From Pirellulales bacterium (lineage in GTDB: Bacteria > Planctomycetota > Planctomycetia > Pirellulales > DATAWG01): DNA of 64,000 bases. A model generated the notes under the pieces. That model worked only from the letters and a program-made list of their open reading frames with translations. It did not search any database and was not told where the DNA came from. Where the stretch lies: positions 55,483 to 119,482 of the forward strand of contig DATAWG010000028.1 in the NCBI GenBank assembly GCA_036267355.1, given 5' to 3'. A program made the position numbers and the translations under genes. Shown here piece by piece: positions 29,572-39,219 of this stretch (its first letter is position 1; each line of letters opens with the position of its first letter).

Positions 29572-30765
29572 TTATTGGGGTGGGCGTTGGCCGACGGTGA
29601 TGTCGAGTTTCTTTTCTTCGCCGTCGCGGATTACGGTGGCCTTTACCGTCGCGCCGACCTTGCTTTTCGCAACCAATAGCCGCAAGAGCGTCGGGTCGTC
29701 GACCGCTTCGCCGTCCCAGGAAGTGATCACATCGCCTGGTTTCAAGCCCGACTGATCGGCCGGTGATCCGGCGACGATGCCGACGACCAGCGCCCCGTGC
29801 GTGCTTTTTAGGCCAAGTTGCTGGGCATCGGCCCGCGACAACGGCGCCAATTGCACGCCGAGGTAACCATACGCCTGTCCGACTTTCTGTCCCTTCTTCA
29901 GCTTTTCATACACTTCCTTGGCTGTCGAGCTCGGCAGCGCGAAGCTGATGCCTTGATAGCTTTGGCCGTAGATGGCCGTGTTGATGCCGATCACTTGCCC
30001 TTGCATGTTCACCAACGGGCCGCCGCTATTGCCGGGGTTCACGGCCGCGTCGGTTTGCAGAAAATCTTGCGTCGGCGAATTCTCGAACCCGCGGCGATCT
30101 TTCGCGCTGATGATGCCGAACGTGACGGTGCGGTCCAAGCCATATGGATTGCCGATCGCCAGCACCCATTCGCCGACTTCAAGCTGGCCGCTGTTGCCCC
30201 ACGTGGCCGCGATCAGATGCGTCGCGGGGATCTTGATTACGGCCAGATCGGAGCCCGGATCGGTACCGATCACCTCGGCCGCGTATTGATGGTTGTTGGC
30301 GAGTGTGACTTTGATCGATTGCGCGTTTTCCACCACGTGGTTGTTGGTGACGATGTAGCCGTCGGGATCGATGACCACTCCCGAGGCTTGCCCCTCGACG
30401 TGATACATCGCGTTGCCGAAGCCGGCGTTGCCCAATCTGGTTTGTGCCGTATCGATGAACACTACGCTTGGGCCGACTTTGCTCGCGATCACGCTGAACG
30501 CCTTGCTCAAGGCTTCGAGCTTATTGCCCACTTGCGGCAACACTTCGTCGATGGCCCGCACCTGGCCGGCCATCTTTTTATATTCGATCTGCTCGAAATA
30601 CGTGGGCAGATACCAGAGCACCGCAACGGCGATCAACACACCGATCAACATCGGCAATCGCGAAGCGGGATGCGGCGGCGGTGGCACGGAGCGATTCGGA
30701 TTGGCTGGCGGATAGGCAGGGCCGGGCGGATAGCTGTTCGGGTCCATGGCGATCTGCTTTGACAC
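29572..30765 (-). CDS. HtrA/DegP-type trypsin-like serine protease, membrane-anchored
   Basis: 397 residues, starting with GTG at 30765; the ATG at 30747 (MDPNSYPPG) is an equally possible start. A Pro-rich cytoplasmic N-terminus is followed by one TM helix (about 38-55), a short coiled segment, the protease domain with His143 (TNNHVV), Asp173 (GSDLAVI) and Ser247 (NPGNSGGP), then one PDZ domain (about 295-390, YLGVQLAPL, GSPADQSGLKPGDVITSWDG). The single TM and single PDZ fit DegS/HtrA-like envelope quality control; substrate unknown. Divergent from aat. Confidence 0.93.
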   Translation of the reverse strand: MSKQIAMDPNSYPPGPAYPPANPNRSVPPPPHPASRLPMLIGVLIAVAVLWYLPTYFEQIEYKKMAGQVRAIDEVLPQVGNKLEALSKAFSVIASKVGPSVVFIDTAQTRLGNAGFGNAMYHVEGQASGVVIDPDGYIVTNNHVVENAQSIKVTLANNHQYAAEVIGTDPGSDLAVIKIPATHLIAATWGNSGQLEVGEWVLAIGNPYGLDRTVTFGIISAKDRRGFENSPTQDFLQTDAAVNPGNSGGPLVNMQGQVIGINTAIYGQSYQGISFALPSSTAKEVYEKLKKGQKVGQAYGYLGVQLAPLSRADAQQLGLKSTHGALVVGIVAGSPADQSGLKPGDVITSWDGEAVDDPTLLRLLVAKSKVGATVKATVIRDGEEKKLDITVGQRPPQ

Positions 30766-30977
30766 TTAATGTTGGTGGTCGATACGATAGGCAAGCGCCG
30801 ACTCGCGGATGCACTGTTACTATAACGTTTTTGCCGAACTCAAACGACCGGCTCTCGCGGCCTCGATCATGCCGTGGTGGGGCGGTTGAGTTGGTTGTTG
30901 CAACCCCTGCGCCGTACGCTACCGCCGACCATCGCGGCGAATGCGAATTCCAAACCGCTAGCGAGTCTGTAGATCGT

Positions 30978-31643
30978 ATGCCCTCGCGTTTTCCGCCCGC
31001 CGAACTGGCCGAACCGATCGGTCTTGTGTTGATCGGCGGCACGCTCGGTCCGGAATGGCTGCTCGATGCATATCGGCACGGGATTTTTCCCTGGCCGATC
31101 ATCAGCGGTTGCCGGCAGGTGCAATGGTGGTCGCCCGACCCGCGAGCGATTTTCGAGCTGGATGGTTTTCACGTGTCCCGCCGGCTCGAGCGCACGTGCC
31201 GAAGCGGTCGCTTCAGAATCACTTCGGATCGCGACTTTTCTGCCGTCATCCGCGGTTGCGCCACCGCGGGGGCTCGTGCGCGAGCCACTTGGCTATCGCG
31301 GGAGATGATCGCCGCCTACCAGGCGCTGTTTGAATTGGGCCATGCGCATAGCATCGAAGTGTGGCGCGAAGATCGGTTGGTCGGCGGCACGTACGGCGTC
31401 GCCATCGGCGGATTGTTTGCCGGCGAATCGATGTTCCACTATGAGCGCGACGCCTCGAAGGTGGCGCTTGCGAATCTGGTGTCCCATCTGCGCCAGCGAG
31501 GCTACCGCCTATTCGACATCCAAGAGCTAACGCCCCACACGGCCAGCCTTGGAGCGATCGAAGTCCCGCGAAGCGAATATCTCAAGCGGCTGACCCAAGC
31601 CGTCGATTGCCCGGTGACATTCGGAACGCTCGCAACAAATTGA
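30978..31643 (+). CDS. aat: leucyl/phenylalanyl-tRNA-protein transferase
   Basis: Adds Leu or Phe to proteins with N-terminal Lys or Arg, marking them for ClpAP through ClpS. 221 residues from ATG 30978 (MPSRFPPAELAEPIGLVLIG), matching the family start. Signatures: LLDAYRHGIFPWP, WWSPDPRAIF, GGTYGVAIGGLFAGESMFHYERDASKVAL, and FDIQELTPHTASLGAIEVPRSEYL. No clpA or clpS is nearby. Confidence 0.95.
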   Translation: MPSRFPPAELAEPIGLVLIGGTLGPEWLLDAYRHGIFPWPIISGCRQVQWWSPDPRAIFELDGFHVSRRLERTCRSGRFRITSDRDFSAVIRGCATAGARARATWLSREMIAAYQALFELGHAHSIEVWREDRLVGGTYGVAIGGLFAGESMFHYERDASKVALANLVSHLRQRGYRLFDIQELTPHTASLGAIEVPRSEYLKRLTQAVDCPVTFGTLATN

Positions 31644-31845
31644 CGGAGCCCGGGCGAGAATCAGCTGCTGGAAATGGGTCATAGATAGCTGTGCGCCGTG
31701 TGCGATTCCGCACGGGGCGAATGCCCGTTTCGCTCACTCTTCCAGGGATGGCGTTGCGGAATTCGCCGCGGCCTTGCAGACAACGTGGCGAGCCACGCTC
31801 GGCGTGCCGGCTGTGCTGCTGTGTGGCAGCGCGCCGTGAAGCGCC

Positions 31846-31871
31846 GATGGCACACGGAGTGTGCCTACTAT
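31846..31871 (-). repeat. family A palindrome at the end of a gene
   Basis: The GGCACACGGAGTGTGCC core overlaps the 3' end of the 130-residue membrane protein gene. The TAG stop codon of that gene is part of the repeat's GTAG leader. This shows that the repeat was inserted at or moved the gene terminus. Confidence 0.7.
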
Positions 31872-32260
31872 CCTGGCATCGCCGGAGGCGAGACGAAAGG
31901 ATGGTCGGGCGTGGACCAATCGTGCCTGGGGACGGCCCGGCTGGGCGTTTCGCCAACCGGGGCGTTGACGAGGATTATCCCCAGCAGCAGCACGCCGGCC
32001 GAAAGCGCGCTGCCGATCATCGACCAGCGCATGCCGATCTTGCCGCTATACAGGCCGCGGATGATGCCCGCCAGCCCGGCCACGAGGCCGCACGAAGAAA
32101 TTGGGATGCTCAAGATCGGCAGGAAAAATAGCATCAGAGCGATGCTTCCCAAGCACGCCGAGCAAACGCCGAATTCGATCGACGGCGCGAATTGGCGTTC
32201 GGGACGCGAAATCGGCTCCTCTTCCCTTTCGACCAGCATGGAGGGTTCGATGGTGTTCAT
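31868..32260 (-). CDS. small membrane protein, DUF4190-like
   Basis: 130 residues; a polar N-terminus (about 30 residues), then hydrophobic helices with a GxxxG-type pattern (SACLGSIALMLFFLPILSIP, SSCGLVAGLAGIIRG, WSMIGSALSAGVLLLGIILV) typical of DUF4190-type proteins that surround envelope genes. Its last residues (SPPAMPG) come just before a repeat. It lies downstream of the respiratory operon on the same strand but is separated by a repeat at 32297-32364. Function unknown. Confidence 0.65.
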   Translation of the reverse strand: MNTIEPSMLVEREEEPISRPERQFAPSIEFGVCSACLGSIALMLFFLPILSIPISSCGLVAGLAGIIRGLYSGKIGMRWSMIGSALSAGVLLLGIILVNAPVGETPSRAVPRHDWSTPDHPFVSPPAMPG

Positions 32261-32296
32261 GGTTGGCGTATCCGCATTGGTTCCACGAGGCCCATA

Positions 32297-32364
32297 CCGG
32301 CGGCTAGCGCCTTGCCGCTCACCGACGGACAGCCCGCCCGTTGGCGGCAGGCGCTAGCCGCCGG
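32297..32364. repeat. palindromic repeat, family H
   Basis: Arms CCGGCGGCTAGCGCC and its complement (GGCGCTAGCCGCCGG with an inserted CA) around about 35 bases. Located just after the cytochrome oxidase operon; may terminate the transcript. Only one copy is in the window. Confidence 0.7.
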
Positions 32365-32376
32365 TGTTTTCACTCC

Positions 32377-32685
32377 TCAATGCCCTGGCATATGGGGAAT
32401 CAGGTTCCGGGAAAAATAATCCGTAAAGGTGAGCGATAACAACACCACCAACCACACAATCGCCACCAACACGATCAACCACGTCAGCCGCGGAGCGTGA
32501 ATCACATGCATGAAAAACAGCACCACCAGCGACGCTTTCACCAGCGCGATCAACAGCCCGATCGTCTCGTGCGACGCCGGCGAGAGCGAAATGAACGACA
32601 CGGCGACCGTCAGCACGGTCAGCACCAGCAGGGCCGTGAGCACGATGGCATACAAGCGAACCGTCAGCATTGGTTCATACGACAT
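32377..32685 (-). CDS. coxD: cytochrome c oxidase subunit IV (caa3 type)
   Basis: 102 residues from ATG 32685 (MSYEPMLTVRLYAIVL), preceded by a GAGCGGAAG site; the upstream ATG at 32709 would overlap coxC. Three TM helices with FMHVIHAPRLTWLIV as in prokaryotic subunit IV. Last gene of the oxidase cluster, 13 bases after coxC. Confidence 0.85.
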   Translation of the reverse strand: MSYEPMLTVRLYAIVLTALLVLTVLTVAVSFISLSPASHETIGLLIALVKASLVVLFFMHVIHAPRLTWLIVLVAIVWLVVLLSLTFTDYFSRNLIPHMPGH

Positions 32686-32698
32686 TCTTCCGCTCCGC

Positions 32699-33439
32699 TC
32701 AAAATCCAATGTGGGTGTGGGTCCCTTGCAGATAAAGCATCGGCAGCAGGAAAATCCACACGATGTCGACGAAATGCCAATACAGGGCCAACACTTCGAC
32801 CGGCGTGTAATAAACCGGCGAAAAATGCCGGCGAAAGGCCAGGGTCATCACGATCAGCACCGCCACGATGCCGAGCGTCACGTGCAGTGCGTGAATCAAT
32901 GTCATCACCCAGTAAAACACCAGGAACAACTGCACGTGCGGCACCTGGTCGGGCGATAGATGCTCTTTATCGACCCATTCTTGCGGATTGAATCGCCAGC
33001 CGGGAATAAGGAATTCCTTGTAGTCGAGGTAGTATTCGATTCCCTTGAACACCAGAAATAGCAATCCCAGCGCCGCCGTAGTCGCCAGAAACCACGCGGT
33101 CTGCTTGTTGGCGCCGAGCTTCGAATAATGCACGGCCAGCACGATCGTAAAACTGCTCAAGAGCAATACGATCGTGTTGGTGCCGCCGATGATCCACTCC
33201 AGCTTTTCGCTCCCCTTCTCGAAGGCATCGGTATACATGTGGTGGTAGACGGCCAGCGCGAGGAAGATCGCGCCGAAGAACATCACCTCGGTGGCGAGAA
33301 AGACCCACATCGCGGTCGTGGCGGCGTGGTATTGATGCTCGAGGTTTTCATATTGCTCCTCGAGCCGATGGCGCACCAGGATCGAGTGGTCGAGCATGTG
33401 GCGCTCGTCGGCCTTGAGCAGCGTGTCGTCAGAGCTCAT
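32699..33439 (-). CDS. coxC: cytochrome c oxidase subunit III
   Basis: 246 residues from ATG 33439 ([16 protein letters not shown]); the larger upstream open frame is a shadow of coxA. Seven-helix type with [24 protein letters not shown] containing the conserved Glu, and [22 protein letters not shown] at the C-terminus. It overlaps coxA by 11 bases. Stabilises proton transfer into CoxA. Confidence 0.93.
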   Translation of the reverse strand: MSSDDTLLKADERHMLDHSILVRHRLEEQYENLEHQYHAATTAMWVFLATEVMFFGAIFLALAVYHHMYTDAFEKGSEKLEWIIGGTNTIVLLLSSFTIVLAVHYSKLGANKQTAWFLATTAALGLLFLVFKGIEYYLDYKEFLIPGWRFNPQEWVDKEHLSPDQVPHVQLFLVFYWVMTLIHALHVTLGIVAVLIVMTLAFRRHFSPVYYTPVEVLALYWHFVDIVWIFLLPMLYLQGTHTHIGF

Positions 33440-35078
33440 TTTGCGCCTTCTCGAGGTGGTATTGATACGGATCGCGCACGACGATCGGCGTTTCTTCGAA
33501 GTTGTCTTTCGGCGGCGGCGACGGGGTTTGCCATTCCAAGCCGGTCGCGCGCCATGGATTCGGGCCGGCCCGTTTGCCGTAGCGCAGCGAAAGAAGCAGA
33601 TAGCCCAACGGCAACACGTAACCCACTGCCAGGATCGAGGCTCCGGCGGTGGAAAGCACGTTCCACACCTGAAATTCCGGCGGATAGCTGTGATACCGCC
33701 GCGGCATGCCATTGTAACCCAGCACGAACTGCGGCAAGAACGTGAGGAAGAAGCCGAAGAAGATGATCAGCGCGCTCATGCGCGACCACCATTGCGAATA
33801 CATCCGCCCGGTCATCTTGGGCCACCAATAATGCAGCCCGCCCATGTAGGCCATCACCATCCCGCCGACCATGATGAAATGAAAATGTGCGATGACGAAG
33901 TAGGTATCGTGCACGTGGATATCCATGCCGAGCGTGGCCAGAAACAGGCCGGTTAGCCCGCCGATCGTGAACAACGCCACGAACCCGAGGGCAAACAGCA
34001 TCGGCGTGGCGAATGAGATCGAGCCCTTGTAGAGCGTCGCCGTCCAGTTGAACACCTTGATCGCCGACGGCACCGCCACCAGAAAGCTCAAGCTGGAAAA
34101 CACCAGCGCCGCATACACGGAAATCCCGGCCACAAACATATGATGCGCCCAAACCAAGAACGCCAGCGCGGCAATCCCCATGCTCGAATAGGCGACGAAC
34201 GTGTAGCCATATAGCTTCTTGCGGGCGAAGCAAGGGATGATCTCGCTGACAATGCCCATCCCGGGCAGGATCATGATGTACACGGCCGGATGCGAATAGA
34301 ACCAAAACAAATGTTGAAACAACAGCGGATCGCCCCCCAGCGCCGGGTCGAAAATTCCGATGTGCGTCACCCGCTCGACCACGACCAAGATCAATGCCAT
34401 CGCCAACACGGGCACGGCCAGCAGAAAGATGATGCTCGTGGCATACAGCGTCCACACGAAGATCGGCAGCCGGAACCAGGTTAGCCCCGGCGCGCGCATC
34501 CAGTGCACCGTCACGACGAAATTCAACCCCGTGAAAAGCGACGAAAACCCGGCGATCACCACGCCGATCATCGTCGGCACGATGTCGTAGTGCGAGGCCT
34601 GCGAACTGTACGGCGTGTAAAATGTCCAGCCCGTGTCGATGCCGCCGGCGATCATGGCATAGAGCGTCCAGCAGGCGCCGATGATATAGAGATACCAACT
34701 CAACAAGTTGATCCTCGGCAGCGCTAAATCCTTGGCCCCGATCATCAGCGGCAACACGAAATTGCCAAGCGCGGCCGGCACCACGGGCACGAGAAAGAAG
34801 AACACCATGATCACGCCGTGTAGCGTGAACAGGCGATTGTAGGTGTCGGCGGGAATCAGGCTCCCCTCGGGCGTCATCAGGTTGAGCCGGGCGACGGAAA
34901 TCGCGAAGCCGCCGATGAAAAACATCACCGTCACGCTCACCAGATACAGAATGCCGATGCGCTTGTGGTCTTTCGTCAGCAGCCACGACAAGATACCGCT
35001 CGTGAAATTGAGATACGTTTCCGGCTGGACGACAGCCGGCGCTTCGGCGATCTGCGATTCGAGAATCTCGGTGCTCAT
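33429..35078 (-). CDS. coxA: cytochrome c oxidase subunit I
   Basis: Heme a3-CuB catalytic subunit reducing oxygen to water and pumping protons. 549 residues from ATG 35078 (MSTEILESQ). Twelve helices. Ligand motifs: [11 protein letters not shown] (low-spin heme His), [15 protein letters not shown] (CuB His with His-Tyr cross-link), AHHMFVAGI (two CuB His), and [17 protein letters not shown] (heme a3 and heme a His). The extra upstream residues in frame come from repeats. Part of caa3-type cluster with the cytochrome c-tailed CoxB. Confidence 0.96.
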   Translation of the reverse strand: MSTEILESQIAEAPAVVQPETYLNFTSGILSWLLTKDHKRIGILYLVSVTVMFFIGGFAISVARLNLMTPEGSLIPADTYNRLFTLHGVIMVFFFLVPVVPAALGNFVLPLMIGAKDLALPRINLLSWYLYIIGACWTLYAMIAGGIDTGWTFYTPYSSQASHYDIVPTMIGVVIAGFSSLFTGLNFVVTVHWMRAPGLTWFRLPIFVWTLYATSIIFLLAVPVLAMALILVVVERVTHIGIFDPALGGDPLLFQHLFWFYSHPAVYIMILPGMGIVSEIIPCFARKKLYGYTFVAYSSMGIAALAFLVWAHHMFVAGISVYAALVFSSLSFLVAVPSAIKVFNWTATLYKGSISFATPMLFALGFVALFTIGGLTGLFLATLGMDIHVHDTYFVIAHFHFIMVGGMVMAYMGGLHYWWPKMTGRMYSQWWSRMSALIIFFGFFLTFLPQFVLGYNGMPRRYHSYPPEFQVWNVLSTAGASILAVGYVLPLGYLLLSLRYGKRAGPNPWRATGLEWQTPSPPPKDNFEETPIVVRDPYQYHLEKAQNEL

Positions 35079-35100
35079 AGTTTTTGATGACCTGCCGTTC

Positions 35101-35271
35101 GTAGTAGGCACACTCCGTGTGCCGTCTGCCCCGGAACCGGCTCGGCTCCGGCGGAAGGGTGGCCCGCTGTGGCCCGCTCCCTCGCTAACGCTTCGGGCTA
35201 GTGTCCTCCACGCTTGCGCGTCGGGCGCTCGTGTGCCGCGCACACGAGCCCGAAGCGCCAGCGAGGGAGCG
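35101..35271. repeat. family A and family F palindromes in the coxB-coxA gap
   Basis: Family A unit at 35101-35130, then a family F inverted repeat: CCTCGCTAACGCTTCGGGCT near 35179 and its complement from 35246 (AGCCCGAAGCGCCAGCGAGG), about 45 bases apart. The gap of 193 bases is otherwise the longest in the cox part of the operon. Could be a processing site separating coxB from coxA messages. Confidence 0.75.
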
Positions 35272-36360
35272 TCAGCGAGGATGTTCTATGTTGTTGGACT
35301 TGGAATTGCCTGCATTCGTGTTGTCCGATTTGCTGTTGTCCGTATCCGGCACCGCTCCGAAGGGGAGCTTTTGCGGATCGCCATCCGGCGGATTGACCGG
35401 GGGGGGAAAGCTTTCCACCCGCGGCGGCGTCTCGTTCGGCTTCAGCGTGCGAATGAATTCGATCACCGCCATCAGGTCTTCCGCGCTGATCACGCCTTGA
35501 AAGGTGGGCATGATCGGATCGTAACCGGCCACGACTTTCGCCGCCGGATTGAGGATCGACTCGCGAATGTAGTTTTCGTCGGCGATCACCGTCCGCCCGT
35601 CGCGCAGCGGCACCGGCTGGTTGTAGAGCCCTTCGAGCACCGGGGCCCGGGCGTTTTCGTTGGCGCTGTGGCAACTGATGCAGCGATATTTTAGAAAAAC
35701 CTTGCGGCCTTGCAGCGCGAGCGAGCCTTCGGCCGACGATTGCAGCCAGCGGCGATAATCGGCCGGCTCAAGCGCCACCACGGTGCCGATCATGCTCGCA
35801 TGGCCGGTGCCGCAATATTGCGAGCAAAACAGGTGATATTCGCCGGGTTTGCTGGCCTGAAACCACAGCGATGTGAACCGCTGCGGCAAGACATCCATAT
35901 GGATGCGAAACGCCGGCACGAAAAAGCTGTGAATCACATCTTCCGAAGTGAGCAGCAGACGCACGGAGCCGCCCACCGGCACATGCAAGGCATCGATCTC
36001 GCGCTGCCCCTCGGGATGCTGAAATTTCCACATCCATTGCTTGCCGATCCCGTAGATGACCGTCGAATCGTCGGGGGCATGGTAGGCATCGATATAGACA
36101 TGCGCACCCCAGATGAACATCACGACGAAAACGAACGCCGGCGCGATCGTCCAAGACCACTCCAGCTTGTGCGAGCTATGCGTTTCCGGAGGCGGAGCGA
36201 CCTGCCCGGGACGCCGACGATACTTGATCGAAAAGTAGATCAACAAAAACGCGACCAATAACCCGACGCTCCCGCACACAACGACCAGGAACAGCAATAG
36301 CTGATCCACCGAGTGGGCATTGGTCGAAGCTGCAGCCGGAAATATGGCAACGCTGGGCAT
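35272..36360 (-). CDS. coxB: cytochrome c oxidase subunit II with C-terminal cytochrome c
   Basis: 362 residues. Two TM helices (about 21-45 and 71-91), the cupredoxin domain with CuA ligands H144, C179 and C183 in [12 protein letters not shown], then a cytochrome c domain with CISCH (227-231) and a C-terminal MPTFQG containing the axial Met. This fusion defines caa3-type oxidases. It begins 3 bases after sco ends. The C-terminal 60 residues are polar and low complexity ([14 protein letters not shown]). Confidence 0.94.
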   Translation of the reverse strand: MPSVAIFPAAASTNAHSVDQLLLFLVVVCGSVGLLVAFLLIYFSIKYRRRPGQVAPPPETHSSHKLEWSWTIAPAFVFVVMFIWGAHVYIDAYHAPDDSTVIYGIGKQWMWKFQHPEGQREIDALHVPVGGSVRLLLTSEDVIHSFFVPAFRIHMDVLPQRFTSLWFQASKPGEYHLFCSQYCGTGHASMIGTVVALEPADYRRWLQSSAEGSLALQGRKVFLKYRCISCHSANENARAPVLEGLYNQPVPLRDGRTVIADENYIRESILNPAAKVVAGYDPIMPTFQGVISAEDLMAVIEFIRTLKPNETPPRVESFPPPVNPPDGDPQKLPFGAVPDTDNSKSDNTNAGNSKSNNIEHPR

Positions 36361-36363
36361 TGG

Positions 36364-37386
36364 TTAGGGTGAGGGGTTAGGGTGAGGGTGAGAGGCGGGT
36401 GCGGCGAGCGTTAGAGAATTTCGCTTGCGGCGTTCGCGGCGAAGTTGTGTCACGACGAAAATGCCGAGGCCTGCCATGCAGAGCAGTCCTCCCAGACGAA
36501 TGAAATTCATGATCGCCACGCCGTATCGCCCAGTCGTGGGATCGTAGTGAAAACAGAACAACAGCGCCTGATACACGGGAGTGCTGATGCGATTGCCGGA
36601 AGCTTCGACCAAGGCCATGCCCAAATCGCGCCCTGAGAATTTGAGGTCCAGTAGGTATCGGGCAAGCTTCCCCTCGGGGGTCAGAACCGTGATCCCTGCG
36701 GCATGCGCATACGTTCCCGACGCAGGATCGAAGTGATAGCGGAAGCCGATGGCCTGCGCGAGCCGGCGAATCGATGGTTCTTTACCGGTGAGAAAATGCC
36801 AGCCGTCGGCAGCGCCGGCCCGGCCGTAGTGCGAGAGGTACGTCGCCTTTTTTTCGGCGGCCAATTCGGGCGTCTCGTGCGGATCGAAGCTCACGGTGAG
36901 CACGGTAAAATCCTTGCCCGCGCTAAACGGCATGTCGATCATCCCTTGCACCAGCCCGTTCAGCACCAGTGTGCAAAGCATCGGGCAATGGTAATACGCC
37001 ATCACCAGAATCACCGGCTTTCCGTGGAAATAATCGCCGATCCTGACTTGCTTGCCGTTCTCGTCGAGAAACGCCGCGTCGAGCGGAACTTGATTCCCGA
37101 GCCGCTGATCGAAGCCGACGGTTTGCAACTGCGGCGGAAGCTCATTGTCAGCGGCGGCACGCTGGGCAGCACCAATCAGCACAACCGCAACGGCCGCGAG
37201 AATAAGACGCACCCTTCGTATGCCGCTGGCAAGCAACGTCTGCCAGTGGGGGCGGCTGGCGGTGGTTCGGCACTGGCAGACTGCGCTTGCCAGTGGCACA
37301 GGCCCCAGTGGCACACGCTCCATTCCTCGTGTGCCACTGGCTATGCCCTTGCGGACATCTCGGTTGGCGTGACTCAGCATTGTCAT
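36364..37386 (-). CDS. SCO1/SenC copper chaperone
   Basis: Delivers copper to CuA of CoxB. 340 residues from an ATG at 37386 that overlaps the upstream stop as ATGA. A thioredoxin fold with the copper site CPMLC (C134, C138) and a His (in GTYAHAAG, about residue 227); a C-terminal TM helix (RLGGLLCMAGLGIFVV) is an extra. The N-terminal 16-55 region is encoded by a palindromic repeat, so the signal-type helix (about 58-75) sits far from the start. The C-terminal SHPHPNPSP is encoded by a CCCTCACCC-type repeat. Confidence 0.88.
   Translation of the reverse strand: MTMLSHANRDVRKGIASGTRGMERVPLGPVPLASAVCQCRTTASRPHWQTLLASGIRRVRLILAAVAVVLIGAAQRAAADNELPPQLQTVGFDQRLGNQVPLDAAFLDENGKQVRIGDYFHGKPVILVMAYYHCPMLCTLVLNGLVQGMIDMPFSAGKDFTVLTVSFDPHETPELAAEKKATYLSHYGRAGAADGWHFLTGKEPSIRRLAQAIGFRYHFDPASGTYAHAAGITVLTPEGKLARYLLDLKFSGRDLGMALVEASGNRISTPVYQALLFCFHYDPTTGRYGVAIMNFIRLGGLLCMAGLGIFVVTQLRRERRKRNSLTLAAPASHPHPNPSP
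37221..37340. repeat. family B palindromes inside sco
   Basis: Units CACTGGCAAGCGCAG and CTGCGCTTGCCAGTG style at 37221-37248 and 37271-37299 in opposite orientation, with further GTGCCACTGG units to 37340. They are translated as part of the sco N-terminus. The same unit occurs between 48041 and 48193. Confidence 0.75.
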
Positions 37387-37964
37387 TTTTCCGTCTCCTC
37401 GAATACGCGTCCGGAATTCGGTCCGCCGCCGTAGCGCAGGCCATTGTCTTTGCCCGCAGCCGGATCGGCCTGTTTGCGCACCGGCAATCGCGGCACGACG
37501 AGCTTCATCGCCTCTTGAATCGGAATCCGAACAAACCCCTGTTCCTTGGCCGGGCCGACTTGATTCAACTGCGCCAAATCGTCGAGTTGGGTTTGAAACA
37601 CATTGGCCTGCTCGTTGCCGACCATGCGGTTCAGCGGGTCGAGCCGTGGCTCGCTCGGCAATGCGATCGACGGCGCCGGCGCGAGCGGATAGGTCGACGC
37701 TTTGATCGCCGCCTCCTTGGATTCGTCATGCAGGAAAAAGTGCCAAACGACAAAAAAATCAAGCCCGCCGACACACACGCAGCACAACAGAATCGTGATG
37801 ATCCGGGCCGGCCAGACGTCCTTCGACTCGCGTTTGACCGACGGATGCTCGATGCGGCCGTCGTCGTGGCGAATCTCCTCGGGCAACGGGCGCTCCGCTT
37901 CAGCGCCAGGCGTGGCGGAGCCGGGAATTTTCGCGTCAGGATTGCTCGCGCCTGGATTACTCAT
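37383..37964 (-). CDS. single-TM protein of the ACIII-oxidase operon, unknown function
   Basis: 193 residues from ATG 37964. Polar N-terminus (1-52), one TM helix (IITILLCCVCVGGLDFFVVWHFFL), then an exported region rich in Pro with RLDPLNRM and EQGFVRIPIQEAMKLVV near the end, followed by a Gly-rich tail. The motif VRIPIQEAMKLV resembles a small conserved segment in proteins encoded between act and cox genes; I recall no named family. It overlaps actF by 8 bases and sco by 4, so it is co-translated. Possibly an accessory subunit of the supercomplex. Confidence 0.75.
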   Translation of the reverse strand: MSNPGASNPDAKIPGSATPGAEAERPLPEEIRHDDGRIEHPSVKRESKDVWPARIITILLCCVCVGGLDFFVVWHFFLHDESKEAAIKASTYPLAPAPSIALPSEPRLDPLNRMVGNEQANVFQTQLDDLAQLNQVGPAKEQGFVRIPIQEAMKLVVPRLPVRKQADPAAGKDNGLRYGGGPNSGRVFEETEK

Positions 37965-39219
37965 GAACGAGCGACTCCTCCCACGCGGCTTCGTGCTCGT
38001 CGGATTTTCGCAAGTGGACAGCTTCGAATTCGTGCGGATCAGCCAGCGGCAAGAGAGGTAGACTGCGCACGCGCAGCACGTAATAGGCAAACCACAAGCC
38101 ACCCAATCCCAGCGGCGCCACCAGTGACATCCACCATGTGCCGAATGTTGTCGGCCGGAACGACGGCAGAATCTGCCAATGCACGAACAGCAATTGCATC
38201 ACGAGACATAGCCCCGCCACGGCCCGTAGCGTTCTTGGATGCCGCTTCACCGTCCGCTGCAACAACAGCACGAACGGCACGATGAATTGCAGCACCGCCA
38301 TCGACACCAGCAGCCAGCCCCAAAAGCCTTGCGTGCGCACGCCATACCAAACGATGTCGACCTGCATATTGGCAATCCAAGTCAGCATGAATTCGAACCA
38401 CAGCAGGTAGCTGAAGAGGATCACGAAGGTCATCATCAGGTTGCCCAGATCGTTGAGCGTTTTCGGGCCGACGATCGCTCCCAGCGGCGCGCGCTCGCAG
38501 AACGTCGTAAAGATTATCAGCGTCAGCGCGAAGCCGGACACCAAGCCTTGCCCCGCCAGCAGCGGGCCTGAAATCGTCGAATGGTATTCGGGCTCGAGCG
38601 CCAGAATCCAGTCGATCGATGCGAAATGGAGCGAAACACCGCACAGCACGCCGCCCAAGCCGCTGACGCCGTTCATCGCCCGGCCGAACCACGAATCGGC
38701 GGTCCGGTCTTCGGCCGTCGACCAGCGATTCAGCAATAGCGCGATCGCCAGCCAAGCCGCGAAATACATTGCCGCCCGCGACCACCAGAATTGGTCGTTC
38801 ATGTAGCCGTGCTGTTCTTGTAGCAGTTTGTTGCCGGCAACGAGGTCGGGCCGGGCGAAGGGATAGAGATAGCGAAGGCCGGCCGCGATCGGAACGAACC
38901 CGAGGGCCAAGAGCGGCAATGTCTGTGATGCCCCTTCCAACATCCGCCGAGCCAAATAGCCCCACGCGCCGCCCGTTAGGTGATACATGATTAGCACGAT
39001 CATCGAGCCAATCGCGATATTGAAACAAAACAACCATGCGGCCAGGTAGGCGCGAAAGAACTGGGCCGGATCGAGAATCCCGCCGACGATCAACACGGCC
39101 GTGCCCACGATGCCGACCGCCAATGCAATGAGAAACCAGCGGCGCATTTCGGTCGGAGCGATTTCGGCAAGCGACGCCATCCGCGGTCCGCGGGGTGTAT
39201 TGCGAGCGTTGCTGTTCAC
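37957..39219 (-). CDS. actF: alternative complex III subunit ActF
   Basis: 420-residue integral membrane subunit of quinol:cytochrome c oxidoreductase, related to ActC. About ten TM helices; motifs GGILDPAQFFRAYLAAWLFCFN, GGAWGYLARRMLEG, and ISGPLLAGQGLVSGFALTL. GTG start overlapping the actE stop; ATG 39180 is an alternative. Probably involved in quinone/proton handling. Confidence 0.92.
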   Translation of the reverse strand: MNSNARNTPRGPRMASLAEIAPTEMRRWFLIALAVGIVGTAVLIVGGILDPAQFFRAYLAAWLFCFNIAIGSMIVLIMYHLTGGAWGYLARRMLEGASQTLPLLALGFVPIAAGLRYLYPFARPDLVAGNKLLQEQHGYMNDQFWWSRAAMYFAAWLAIALLLNRWSTAEDRTADSWFGRAMNGVSGLGGVLCGVSLHFASIDWILALEPEYHSTISGPLLAGQGLVSGFALTLIIFTTFCERAPLGAIVGPKTLNDLGNLMMTFVILFSYLLWFEFMLTWIANMQVDIVWYGVRTQGFWGWLLVSMAVLQFIVPFVLLLQRTVKRHPRTLRAVAGLCLVMQLLFVHWQILPSFRPTTFGTWWMSLVAPLGLGGLWFAYYVLRVRSLPLLPLADPHEFEAVHLRKSDEHEAAWEESLVHE

